Source: JAAYRQ01 sp035647815
GTDB taxonomy: Bacteria > Bacillota > Syntrophomonadia > Syntrophomonadales > Syntrophomonadaceae
Reading direction: 5' to 3'
NCBI GenBank assembly: GCA_035647815.1
Contig: DASRMR010000013.1
Span: forward strand, 1-50,800
Length of the DNA: 50,800 nucleotides
The notes under the pieces: generated by a model
Told to the model about the DNA's origin: nothing
Databases searched by the model: none
What the model saw: only the letters and a program-made list of their open reading frames with translations
Position numbers and translations under genes: made by a program
In this document: positions 24,325-32,148 of the stretch, piece after piece
Position numbering within the stretch: position 1 is the first letter of the stretch
How the letters are laid out: every line of letters begins with the position of its first letter

Positions 24325-25632
24325 TTAACAAAAACCTAAAAGGCGAACACCTTGAGCAACAAAAAAACAAACAATAATAGCTATACCCAACGGGATTATT
24401 CCTGCTAGTATAGTCCATTTTTTACTTTTTGTTTCCTTCTTAATAGTTAACAAAGTAGTTCCACAAGGAAAGTGAAGTAATGAGAATAACATAACACACA
24501 AGGCTGTTAACCAAGTCCATCCATGCTGATCTACTAACAAGGTTTTTAATGCTGATAAACTATCAAGCTCTAGCATAGTTCCACTCGATACATAACCCAT
24601 AATCATAATAGGTAAAACAATTTCATTAGCAGGTAAACCTAGAATAAATGCCATCAAAATTATGCCATCTAGCCCGATCATTCTAGCAAAAGGATCTAGC
24701 GTTCCAGCTATATGAGCTAAAACAGTTATATCCCCTATATACACATTAGCTAAAACCCAGATAATAGCACCTGCAGGAGCCGCAACCATTACAGCTCTAG
24801 CTAAAACGAATAAAGTTCTATCAAAAATTGACCTCACTATAACCTGCCCTATTAATGGTTTTCTATAAGGTGGTAACTCTAGGGTAAAGTTCGAAGGTAT
24901 ACCTCTTAACAAGGTTTTCGAGAGTGCATATGAAACGAACAAAGTGGTAACAATCCCTATTAAAATCATTGATACAACTGCGGCTGTCGCTATTAAAGAA
25001 CTATATGAAAATGCTACTGCACCACCTAGAAATATTGTGGCTAAAGCAATAAATAAAGGAAAACGCCCATTACAAGGTACAAAGTTATTAGTAAGTATAG
25101 CAATAAGTCTTTCCCGTGGGGACTCTATAATCCTACAAGCAATTACCCCAGCTGCATTACAACCAAAGCCCATACTCATAGTTAATGCTTGCTTACCATG
25201 TGCACCAGCTTTACGAAAAGCATTATCTAAATTAAAAGCTACCCGAGGTAAATAACCTAGGTCCTCTAAGAAGGTGAATAAGGGGAAAAATATAGCCATA
25301 GGTGGCAACATAACCGCAACAACCCAGGCTATAGACCCAAAAACACCTAATACTAAGATACCCGTAAGCCATGAAGGTGCACTAATCCACACAAATGCGG
25401 CAACTAATTGATCTTGCACCCAGAACAATAAGACTGATAGTGCTTCAGATGGATAATTAGAACCAGTAATTGTTATCCAAAAGACGACACCTAATAATAG
25501 CAACATTATCGGAAATCCCAACCTTTTAGAAGTTAAAATATTATCGATTTTATGATCCCAATCAATTTTTATAGCTCCAACCTTAACTGCCTTATCCGCA
25601 ATTAATTCTGCATCTTCATAAATAGATTCCAC
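24325..25632 (-). CDS. feoB: FeoB membrane (Gate) half, second system, split from the GTPase
   Basis: This is the membrane part of FeoB: about eight to nine hydrophobic segments and two Gate motifs with conserved cysteines (FVPCNGRFPLF and FPCGTTLLTIKKET). It carries the linker typical of FeoB before the first helix (DWDHKIDNILTSKRLGFPIM). The reading frame is continuous with the GTPase gene upstream: exactly one TAG (25687-25689) and 18 sense codons separate them, in frame. The coordinates use the only canonical start, a GTG at 25632, which has no ribosome site. GGGGGGAG followed four bases later by an in-frame ATC at 25668 looks better. It may be a natural two-part FeoB, a nonsense-mutated gene, or a readthrough product. 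The 435 residues here plus 249 and the linker give a normal FeoB of about 703. Confidence 0.85.
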   Translation of the reverse strand: MESIYEDAELIADKAVKVGAIKIDWDHKIDNILTSKRLGFPIMLLLLGVVFWITITGSNYPSEALSVLLFWVQDQLVAAFVWISAPSWLTGILVLGVFGSIAWVVAVMLPPMAIFFPLFTFLEDLGYLPRVAFNLDNAFRKAGAHGKQALTMSMGFGCNAAGVIACRIIESPRERLIAILTNNFVPCNGRFPLFIALATIFLGGAVAFSYSSLIATAAVVSMILIGIVTTLFVSYALSKTLLRGIPSNFTLELPPYRKPLIGQVIVRSIFDRTLFVLARAVMVAAPAGAIIWVLANVYIGDITVLAHIAGTLDPFARMIGLDGIILMAFILGLPANEIVLPIMIMGYVSSGTMLELDSLSALKTLLVDQHGWTWLTALCVMLFSLLHFPCGTTLLTIKKETKSKKWTILAGIIPLGIAIIVCFFVAQGVRLLGFC

Positions 25633-25686
25633 TATGCGGTCACTATAATCATTACCTTCACTAACGATGTTTCTCCCCCCTACTTT

Positions 25687-26436
25687 CTATACATAAACCC
25701 GACTATTTTCGGGAAAATAATAGTTTATTTCTTCTAAAATACTTTTATCTTCGTCCAACATACGTAGCGCTAACCAACGCAGGCTAATAAATTTACTAGC
25801 TAAGCTGTCTTTTAAGCTTATTTCAATTTCCTTAACTTTCATTTCAATATCATCACCATAATTAATTTGATGGGGAATAGGATCTATTTCCCCTACAATT
25901 AAATCTTCCAAAACATTCTTTAACTCCTGTAATCCCTGCCCAGTTCGAGCTACTGTAGGAACTACAGGAATACCTAACTCATGAGTCAAAATATCAATAT
26001 CTACTTTGATGTTCTTTCGTTTAGCCTCATCCATAAGATTTAAACACAAGACTACTTTAGGGGTGATTTCGATAATTTGTAGGATTAGATTAAGATTCCT
26101 CTCTAAACAAGTTGCATCAGCAACAGCTATAGTAGCATCAGGTTGAGCAAAACAAAGAAAATCTCGGGCTACTTGTTCATCAGGAGAATTAGCACAAAGA
26201 GAGTAGGTGCCAGGTAAATCTACTAATAAATATTTTTTGCTTTTATAATTAAACTCCCCTTGAGCCTGTAAAACAGTCTTTCCAGGCCAATTACCGGTAT
26301 GCTGTCTAAGTCCAGTCAAATTATTAAAGATCGTGCTCTTACCCGTATTAGGATTTCCAGCTATAGCAATTACATAGTTATCAAATTCTCCCCCCACATT
26401 AAATTTTTTTCTTAAAGCCAAAATATCTTTGGACAT
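25687..26436 (-). CDS. feoB: FeoB small GTPase domain, second system
   Basis: This 249-residue cytoplasmic G domain corresponds to the N-terminal third of FeoB: G1 GNPNTGKSTIFNN, G3 DLPGTYSLCANSPDEQ, G4 LNLMDEA and the five-helix nucleotide-exchange region up to ENSRVYV before a TAG stop. It would gate ferrous iron entry through the membrane half encoded just downstream in the same frame. GGGGG lies six bases before the ATG. It follows feoA (26465-26698) by about 28 bases. Two-gene FeoB arrangements exist in other Firmicutes, which favours a functional split. It is only distantly similar to the intact FeoB at 8.5-10.6 kb. Confidence 0.92.
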   Translation of the reverse strand: MSKDILALRKKFNVGGEFDNYVIAIAGNPNTGKSTIFNNLTGLRQHTGNWPGKTVLQAQGEFNYKSKKYLLVDLPGTYSLCANSPDEQVARDFLCFAQPDATIAVADATCLERNLNLILQIIEITPKVVLCLNLMDEAKRKNIKVDIDILTHELGIPVVPTVARTGQGLQELKNVLEDLIVGEIDPIPHQINYGDDIEMKVKEIEISLKDSLASKFISLRWLALRMLDEDKSILEEINYYFPENSRVYV

Positions 26437-26464
26437 AACTAACCCCCATTCCAGAACAAATTTC

Positions 26465-26698
26465 CTATTTAACTACACTAACAATTACTAAATCGGTATC
26501 ATCATTCCTAAGAGCAATAACTGTTCCTCGAATAAGATAAGCAATAGGATTACCAGCAGGACTCTTTCTAACTGTCTGTACTTCAGTTCCCGGCACAAAA
26601 CCAAGATCAAGTAATCTATGCCTACTTGCCCCTTGGTTTTTTATAGCCCTGACTAGCCCATACTTGTTTACTGGTAACTTAGTTAAAGGGATATCCAT
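26465..26698 (-). CDS. feoA: FeoA (second copy)
   Basis: This 77-residue FeoA-family SH3-like protein has the hallmark Q-G-A-S-R-H-R-L-L-D-L-G-F-V-P-G-T-E-V and ALRNDDTDLVIV segments. It is the first gene of the second feo operon. The nearest ribosome-like sequence (AGGGGGG) lies about 12 bases before the ATG, with weaker GGGA closer, so initiation may be modest. The operator at 26740-26757 lies about 45 bases upstream. Confidence 0.94.
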   Translation of the reverse strand: MDIPLTKLPVNKYGLVRAIKNQGASRHRLLDLGFVPGTEVQTVRKSPAGNPIAYLIRGTVIALRNDDTDLVIVSVVK

Positions 26699-26739
26699 TT
26701 ATCGTCCCAGCCCCCCTAAGTTGGATTTTGCTAATAATG

Positions 26740-26757
26740 TTAGATTAGGCTAACTAA
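26740..26757. promoter_or_regulatory. DtxR/IdeR-type iron operator upstream of the second feo operon
   Basis: TTAGATTAGGCTAACTAA resembles the DtxR consensus (TTAGGTTAGGCTAACCTAA) with one base missing from the right half. The inner TTAG-G-CTAA is a perfect repeat. It lies 42 bases before feoA, and a DtxR/MntR regulator gene is encoded at the far end of the operon. Confidence 0.7.
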
Positions 26758-26783
26758 TTAGAAATAATAATATATGATAAGCA

Positions 26784-26816
26784 AATGAACCTTAAAGTGT
26801 TACTCTAAGGTTCATT
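26784..26816 (+). repeat. Hairpin of unclear role between the feo promoter and the crotonase
   Basis: AATGAACCTTA and TAAGGTTCATT are perfect 11-base arms with an 11-base loop, followed on the + strand by TTTTCC. No + strand gene precedes it, so what it would terminate is unknown; it could end antisense transcription into the feo region. Confidence 0.45.
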
Positions 26817-26920
26817 TTCCGAAAGTTATATTTAATTTAATAGGCTAATGTTCGCATGAATTTGAACCTACATTGCTATCTAGATTCTACTTTTGCATAT
26901 GTAGAAAAGTGTGGTAAAAG

Positions 26921-26956
26921 AAAGCTCCATGTTTCCTTTAGGAAACATGGAGCTTT
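26921..26956 (-). terminator. Terminator of the enoyl-CoA hydratase gene
   Basis: Perfect 16-base arms around a TTTA loop are followed on the - strand by CTTTTACC, 12 bases after the crotonase stop codon. Confidence 0.88.
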
Positions 26957-26968
26957 AAGAACATATAT

Positions 26969-27766
26969 TTATTTTCCTTTAAATTCAGCTCTCCGACTTT
27001 CCAAAAAGGCGCCCATACCTTCTTTTTGATCTTCGGAAGAAAATAACATAGACCAAGCTAGTTGTTCCATGCGACTACCAGTTTTAATATCTGTGTTCAT
27101 GCTTTGATTTACTGCATTTTTAGCTTCACGTATTGCAAGTGGCCCCTTACGGGAAAGTTTCCTAGCAAACTTCGCGGCAGCCTCCATGACTTCATCTGCA
27201 GGTACTACCATATTAGCTAAACCAATCTTTTCTGCTGTGGCAGCATCAAAGAAATCACCTGTAAATATGTACTGTTTTGCAATACATATGGAAGTATGGC
27301 GTGGCATTCTTTGGGTTCCTCCACCACCTGGGAAAATCCCTAAGTTAATTTCAGGTAAACCTAATGTAGCATTGTCAGCTATGATATGTATATCGCAAGC
27401 CATCATCAACTCTAAGCCTCCACCGAGTGCTAAACCTCTAACTGCAGCAATAGTAGGCTTATGGTTATCTTCGACAGCGAATAAGGTTTTATGAACCTGG
27501 TCTATAAAATTCCTTGCTTCAAAAGCATCATAACCTGAAACAGCTTTAAGATCGGCACCAGCCGCAAAAGCATTCTCATCACCATGAATGATAATTGCCT
27601 TTACTTCTGGATCATCTTTGTAAAGAGTCATTAGTTCATAAGACTCTTCCATCAGCTCATAATTAAGTGCATTAAATGCTTTAGGCCTATTAAACTTAGC
27701 ATAACCAATACCATCCTCTACCCAAGCTAATATTGTATTAAACTCTATACCCTTATAGTTTTCCAT
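26969..27766 (-). CDS. Enoyl-CoA hydratase (crotonase) with both catalytic glutamates
   Basis: This 265-residue beta-oxidation enzyme adds water to trans-2-enoyl-CoA. The family's two acid-base glutamates are present: LALGGGLELMMACD (first Glu) and LPEINLGIFPGGGGTQRM (second Glu), with the oxyanion loop AFAAGADLKAV. It is a canonical hydratase, unlike the PaaG-like gene at 7.5 kb and the divergent one at 34.0 kb. GAGGAGGAATTGGAAA precedes the ATG. It is probably transcribed alone. It would take the product of the acyl-CoA dehydrogenase. Confidence 0.95.
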   Translation of the reverse strand: MENYKGIEFNTILAWVEDGIGYAKFNRPKAFNALNYELMEESYELMTLYKDDPEVKAIIIHGDENAFAAGADLKAVSGYDAFEARNFIDQVHKTLFAVEDNHKPTIAAVRGLALGGGLELMMACDIHIIADNATLGLPEINLGIFPGGGGTQRMPRHTSICIAKQYIFTGDFFDAATAEKIGLANMVVPADEVMEAAAKFARKLSRKGPLAIREAKNAVNQSMNTDIKTGSRMEQLAWSMLFSSEDQKEGMGAFLESRRAEFKGK

Positions 27767-27971
27767 TTTCCAATTCCTCCTCTTTTTAATTGTATGTTTC
27801 TATTATATTACGAAATGAACAAATATAACAGAATAAATGCCATTTTATCTAATTTTATCTAGAAATAATGCCAATTTTAAATAACATTAATACTATTTAC
27901 TTGCAGATTATATCTTTTAAAAAAATACGGTTCTTCATGGCATGAAAATCTTGTCTAATCTAAGTTAGGTT

Positions 27972-28448
27972 TTATTTTATAGGTTTAGCTGCTATAGGAG
28001 TAGATTTGCGCTTTTTAGGATGGGGCATCTTTTTGCACTCTTTTATTATCTGATCTTTTCGGTAGATAACCCAAATTTTCGCTAAAGAAATAAACCATGA
28101 ACCTATTAGTGGTAATTTCCCTAACCTAGATAAATAATAAGTTATATCCATCCCTTTTAGATTAATTTCTATTACCTGAAGTTTCATATGTTTTAATCCT
28201 GCAACACGACATAATTCGGTACTTATATCATTGACTAGCATATAATTCGGGGTGCCTAAAGTATAAACTTTATTACCTTGCCGATCATAATCGACAAAAA
28301 TTAGTTCCCGTTTATTATCTTCTTCTATATCACCAAACAAACTAGTTTTTTCTAATTCTAGTTCAATTTCCTTATCCCTATCCAAAAATACTAAAGCTGC
28401 AATAATAGTTTCAAAAACTCCGCTTTTTCCCGCAAACAGATAATTCAT
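27972..28448 (-). CDS. DUF3189-like protein, second of a tandem pair
   Basis: This 158-residue protein aligns loosely with the DUF3189 family and with its upstream neighbour: a start M-N-Y-L-F-A-G-K-S-G-V-F-E-T-I-I-A-A, then F-V-D-Y-D-x-x-G-N-K-V-Y-T-L-G-T. In typical members a GGxHSS motif follows the first strand; here it is replaced by GKSGVFET, so it may have lost that site. The C-terminus is basic (KKMPHPKKRKSTP). AGGAGG lies five bases before the ATG, ten bases after the upstream gene's stop. The role is unknown; the family is restricted to Firmicutes. Confidence 0.65.
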   Translation of the reverse strand: MNYLFAGKSGVFETIIAALVFLDRDKEIELELEKTSLFGDIEEDNKRELIFVDYDRQGNKVYTLGTPNYMLVNDISTELCRVAGLKHMKLQVIEINLKGMDITYYLSRLGKLPLIGSWFISLAKIWVIYRKDQIIKECKKMPHPKKRKSTPIAAKPIK

Positions 28449-28457
28449 TATGGCCTC

Positions 28458-28904
28458 CTAAATAAATTGTAGCTTAGTTCTTTCTACTAAACTTACTAAA
28501 CCCGGATATGCAGCTTTAGCTCCCTTATATACTAAAGGTCTTCCTAAACTTGGTTTAGATAAACCGCGAGATAGAAAACCACCTATTCTCAAGATTAAAT
28601 TAACATAAGGCATGGTACCAATAAAAATGTATTTAGAAGAAACTTCCAATAATTCAGCTAAGTCGTGAATAGTCGAACCGAAATTAGAGTTCTTAGTTCC
28701 TATTAAATAAATCTCATTACCTAATTCATCTACCCCAATATATTGCATTTTGCCAAAATCCTCTTTAATCGTCTTATCAAAAAGAGGTATTTCCATCAGC
28801 TCTTGTAGCGAAGGTGTTTTCGTTTTACTTAAGTTTCCAGCATGAATATTAGCAGCTAAAACAGAAGAATGACTTCCACCATAATCAAAATATACAAATT
28901 TGAT
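28458..28904 (-). CDS. DUF3189 family protein, probable ATC start
   Basis: The recognisable family N-terminus (K-F-V-Y-F-D-Y-G-G-S-H-S-S-V-L-A-A-N-I-H-A-G) lies upstream of the first ATG of this frame (28796). It begins at an ATC codon (28904) with GAGGTGAT five bases before it, and an in-frame stop (TGA) occurs nine bases before that ATC. The protein would be 148 residues: the GGSHSS motif, then E-I-P-L-F-D-K, Y-I-G-V-D-E-L-G-N-E-I-Y-L-I-G, and a C-terminal helix. Starting at the ATG would delete the family's signature. The choice is therefore ATC initiation or a damaged start codon. It is co-transcribed with the neighbouring DUF3189 gene. The function is unknown. Confidence 0.7.
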   Translation of the reverse strand: MKFVYFDYGGSHSSVLAANIHAGNLSKTKTPSLQELMEIPLFDKTIKEDFGKMQYIGVDELGNEIYLIGTKNSNFGSTIHDLAELLEVSSKYIFIGTMPYVNLILRIGGFLSRGLSKPSLGRPLVYKGAKAAYPGLVSLVERTKLQFI

Positions 28905-29000
28905 ATAAAATCACCTCAACAATCCTCATCTCCTTTTTATTCTCTCTCCAAAGGTTCTAATTATACAGATAAACTAAACAAGCAAAATTACCTCCTGATA

Positions 29001-29033
29001 AAAAAAAGACTGCCCCTTATTATAAGAGCAGTC
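29001..29033 (-). terminator. Terminator of ilvE
   Basis: GACTGCCCCTT and AAGAGCAGTC pair with one bulge. On the - strand seven or more T residues follow directly. Confidence 0.85.
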
Positions 29034-29046
29034 CTCTAACTTGTTT

Positions 29047-30114
29047 TTATAACTCTACCGTCCAGCCAAACTCATCAGCCATGCTGCCATTTTGAATACT
29101 AGTTATAGTCTCATAAATCCGGGCAGATAATTCTCCAGTTTTCCCATTATTAATTGTCATGATTTTGCCATCCCAATTCAACTCACCTACAGGGGATATA
29201 ACCGCCGCTGTCCCTGTACCAAAAGCTTCTTCTAAGGTTTCATTAGCCTTAGCCTCATATAATTCCTCAATAGTAATTCTTCTTTCTACTAACGGTATTC
29301 CCCAATGTTTTAATAGGCTTATGGTAGAATCTCTAGTTATTCCTGCTAATATACTACCTTCCAGAATAGGCGTTATTACTTCCCCATTAATCTTGAAGAA
29401 GATATTCATAGTCCCTACTTCTTCTATATACTTTCTTTCTAAGCCATCTAGCCATAGTACTTGGGTGTAGCCTTTCTTTTCTGCTTCGACTTGTGCCTTG
29501 AGGCTGGCTGCATAATTACCTGGCGTTTTAGCATAACCTATACCACCTTTGACTGCGCGCACATACTCAGACTCTACATATATCTTGACCGGATTAATTC
29601 CCTCGGGATAATATTCACCTACCGGGGATAAAATAATCATAAATTTATAAGTTTTAGATGGTCTAACCCCTAAATAAGGATCAGTAGAAATAATAAAAGG
29701 CCTTATGTATAATGAAGTACCTTCTGCCTCTGGTATCCAATCCCGATCAACATTAACTAAGGTTTTAATAGCTTTTACCGCAAAATCTACATCGATAGAA
29801 GGTATACAAAGCCTATCATTAGAAATATTAACCCTTGCCATGTTTTTATCCGGCCTAAATAATAATACTCTGCCATCCTTAGTCTTGTAAGCTTTTAAGC
29901 CTTCAAAAATAGCTTGCCCATAATGAAAAACCATTGTAGAAGGTTCTAAACTAATAGGTTGATAAGGTATTATGACAGGATCGTGCCATCCCCTACCTTC
30001 TGTATAATCCATGACAAACATATGGTCAGTAAAATTATGGCCGAATTGTAGATTATCCTGATCTGGCTTTGGCTTGGCTTCTTTAGTTCGCTCAATTTTA
30101 ATATTAGTAGACAT
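29047..30114 (-). CDS. ilvE: Branched-chain amino acid aminotransferase
   Basis: This 355-residue PLP enzyme of fold type IV transfers the amino group between glutamate and the keto acids of valine, leucine and isoleucine. Key segments are F-H-Y-G-Q-A-I-F-E-G-L-K-A-Y near residue 65, the catalytic lysine in Y-A-K-T-P-G-N-Y-A-A-S, E-V-G-T-M-N-I-F-F and S-I-L-A-G-I-T-R-D-S. GGGGGAGAG precedes the ATG. The gene is monocistronic. The gap upstream has no T-box or other visible leader, so attenuation is not indicated. It may work in synthesis or, in an amino-acid-fermenting anaerobe, in breakdown. Confidence 0.97.
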   Translation of the reverse strand: MSTNIKIERTKEAKPKPDQDNLQFGHNFTDHMFVMDYTEGRGWHDPVIIPYQPISLEPSTMVFHYGQAIFEGLKAYKTKDGRVLLFRPDKNMARVNISNDRLCIPSIDVDFAVKAIKTLVNVDRDWIPEAEGTSLYIRPFIISTDPYLGVRPSKTYKFMIILSPVGEYYPEGINPVKIYVESEYVRAVKGGIGYAKTPGNYAASLKAQVEAEKKGYTQVLWLDGLERKYIEEVGTMNIFFKINGEVITPILEGSILAGITRDSTISLLKHWGIPLVERRITIEELYEAKANETLEEAFGTGTAAVISPVGELNWDGKIMTINNGKTGELSARIYETITSIQNGSMADEFGWTVEL

Positions 30115-30241
30115 GAAAACTCTCCCCCTAAAATATATCTAACTATTGAATTTATGATTGTTTTATTTGCCTATATCCCATTTATTATATCAGAATATTT
30201 AATGTTTGCTTAAAAATTTTGATATAATAAATAGTCAAAAA

Positions 30242-30273
30242 GCCATAGCCCTTTATTTCAAAGAGCTATGGTC
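30242..30273 (-). terminator. Terminator of the SleB-like gene
   Basis: CCATAGC and GCTATGG arms with an inner CTTT/AAAG helix are followed on the - strand by CTTTTTGAC. Confidence 0.82.
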
Positions 30274-30294
30274 TACTTTTAGCTTATCTAAAAC

Positions 30295-31002
30295 TTATAA
30301 TGCAAAAACATGTTTACCAATCTGATTAATAATAGTACGGCTCCATACCCACTTATTAGTGGCTGTCTGGGGATTCCAATAATAAATTGCCCCACCTGTA
30401 GGATCCCAGCCTTCTATAGCCGCTTCTACTGCTGCAAATGCACTAGGGTCTGGTTCCATATAGTATTGCCCATCATCTACTGCTGTAAATGCTCCATGCT
30501 CATGAATTATTTCCTGTATAGTCTGTCCAAAATTTTCACAATTCAAGCGATTTAACACTACTGCTGCAATAGCTACTTGTCCAGTAAAATGTTCGCCCCT
30601 AGCTTCTCCATGTACTACTCTAGCTAAATCATATATGTCTTTTGAAGAAAATCCCGGATTGCAAGGTAGAACTGGTTTTGCTGTCGGTTCATGACTAACC
30701 TGGCTAATAATAATATCAGCAGCATCTTTATTTACTACTCCATTAACCTCAAGCTTATTATTAGTCTGAAAATCTTTAACCGCTGCAGCAGTCCTCCAAC
30801 CATAAATTCCATCGACAAAACCAACTTCATAACCTAAATAATCTAAGTTGTTTTGCAGTTGAACAACATCATAACCAGATGTTCCTTGATTTAGAATTCT
30901 GTCCCCTAAATAAGCACCAACATTTTGAGCAGGTATTAATGCTAAGGCACTCACTAGTAAAACCGATACAAACATAACTACTAACTTGTTTTTCGTAATA
31001 AT
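30295..31002 (-). CDS. SleB-like cell wall hydrolase with peptidoglycan-binding domain
   Basis: This secreted enzyme of about 235 residues has a signal peptide, a peptidoglycan-binding repeat (GTSGYDVVQLQNNLDYLGY, GIYGWRTAAAVKDFQ) and a hydrolase_2 domain (LARVVHGEARGEHFTGQVAI with the catalytic Glu, VVLNRL, GGAIYYWNPQTATNKW). SleB and CwlJ relatives open the spore cortex during germination. The coordinates use an ATT (31002) nine bases after GGAGG; a start there gives I-T-K-N-K-L-V-V-M-F-V-S-V-L-L-V-S, a proper signal peptide with a positive N-region. The first canonical start, an ATG at 30975, has no ribosome site and removes the basic residues. The start is therefore ATT or the ATG. Confidence 0.88.
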   Translation of the reverse strand: MITKNKLVVMFVSVLLVSALALIPAQNVGAYLGDRILNQGTSGYDVVQLQNNLDYLGYEVGFVDGIYGWRTAAAVKDFQTNNKLEVNGVVNKDAADIIISQVSHEPTAKPVLPCNPGFSSKDIYDLARVVHGEARGEHFTGQVAIAAVVLNRLNCENFGQTIQEIIHEHGAFTAVDDGQYYMEPDPSAFAAVEAAIEGWDPTGGAIYYWNPQTATNKWVWSRTIINQIGKHVFAL

Positions 31003-31017
31003 TAAAATACACCTCCA

Positions 31018-31056
31018 ACTAACACTTCCACAACTAACAATCTCCCACTAACACTT
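31018..31056. repeat. Three short direct repeats upstream of the SleB-like gene
   Basis: ACTAACA occurs at 31018, 31033 and 31047, spaced by 15 and 14 bases; the first and third extend to ACTAACACTT. They lie just upstream of the SleB-like ribosome site. The rest of the roughly 300-base gap to the Nudix gene shows only a 14-base palindrome ATCGACAAGTCGAT near 31293. Confidence 0.4.
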
Positions 31057-31316
31057 GTTAATTGTATTTCTAAAGCGGATTAATAGCAAAAGTCTTAAAA
31101 CCGCTCCATAAAGGTGTATCCTATACAACGATTACATTCTAAAACTTAGAAGCATTTTAGTTAGGTTCAGATGAGTCCTTCCTTGTTTTAATATGAGATG
31201 CTTATATATTCCTTGTCATAGATATCCTAAACTGCAAATGCTTGTCCATAATATAACCTTTTTACTCCTTAATTCCCTTAAACAGGGTTTAAATCGACAA
31301 GTCGATAATGCTGTAT

Positions 31317-31934
31317 TTATAAATCACTTTTTAATAATGCGATGAAATTATTCAAAATCCTGGCAGTTAAACCCCAAATCACATGTTCATTCCATATCCA
31401 GAAAAGCTGTGGTATATGAACCCGCCTAAAAGGATAATCTTTACCTTGGGGAATTAAATCAAAAGGAAAATCTTGTTCTGCAGCAACATCAAGCCACATA
31501 TCATGTTTAACTGGTCCTTTTTCTAACAAATAATCTAAAGGTACATAAAATGCCTCTTCTACTTCATCTGGGCTAGCCTGCACATTTTTTATATCATCTA
31601 TAAAAGCTACGAAAGGATAAACTATTACATTAAATGGACTCACGGTTATATCTAGATCAGCTATTACTTTTATGTTCTTAGGCTCTAAACCTAATTCCTC
31701 ACAAGTCTCCCTGATAGCACCTTGTTTAATACTTTCATCAGTCGGCTCTATTTTCCCACCTGGGAAAGAAATCTCACCTGGCTGGTGCATAAGATTACTA
31801 GCTCTTTTTTCAAATAAAACACAGATCCTGCCATCAACTTCTACCAATGGTAATAAGACTGCTGATCTAAAAGCATATTGCATGCCTAAAATCTCAGCAT
31901 TACGACCTTGCAATTTACTAATTTTATTTAACAT
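31317..31934 (-). CDS. Nudix hydrolase, probable CoA pyrophosphatase
   Basis: This 205-residue Nudix protein has the box G-G-K-I-E-P-T-D-E-S-I-K-Q-G-A-I-R-E-T-C-E-E-L-G near residue 58, preceded by Q-P-G-E-I-S-F-P, which together fit the NudL/YeaB type that cleaves coenzyme A and acyl-CoA to 4'-phosphopantetheine and 3',5'-ADP. GGAGG lies six bases before the ATG. Its presence beside many acyl-CoA genes fits CoA pool control, though linkage here is loose. Sequence alone does not rule out another Nudix substrate. Confidence 0.88.
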   Translation of the reverse strand: MLNKISKLQGRNAEILGMQYAFRSAVLLPLVEVDGRICVLFEKRASNLMHQPGEISFPGGKIEPTDESIKQGAIRETCEELGLEPKNIKVIADLDITVSPFNVIVYPFVAFIDDIKNVQASPDEVEEAFYVPLDYLLEKGPVKHDMWLDVAAEQDFPFDLIPQGKDYPFRRVHIPQLFWIWNEHVIWGLTARILNNFIALLKSDL

Positions 31935-32081
31935 CTTTTTCCTCCACCGCCATTTGTTATTAATAAAACCATACCACTTTTTTTAGTATAATAAAACCCT
32001 TATGACTTTATTCAGCTACTTTATTACCTGCCTCCAACAAATCATTCCAAATCATATCCCTGTTCTCCCTGTACATCAAAA

Positions 32082-32103
32082 AAACGGAGTAGCTACTCCG
32101 TTT
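32082..32103 (-). terminator. Terminator of the Na/phosphate cotransporter gene
   Basis: A perfect 22-base palindrome (AAACGGAGTAG and its complement) is followed on the - strand by a T-run of about seven. Confidence 0.88.
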
Positions 32104-32148
32104 CCAGCTTTTATGAAATTATCAATTATGTAACAGTGGCAAGATTAT

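Noticed and set aside
30115..30240. A possible T-box leader for ilvE
   Set aside because: The gap is short and shows no T-box sequence or specifier stem, and the hairpin present is the terminator of the neighbouring gene.
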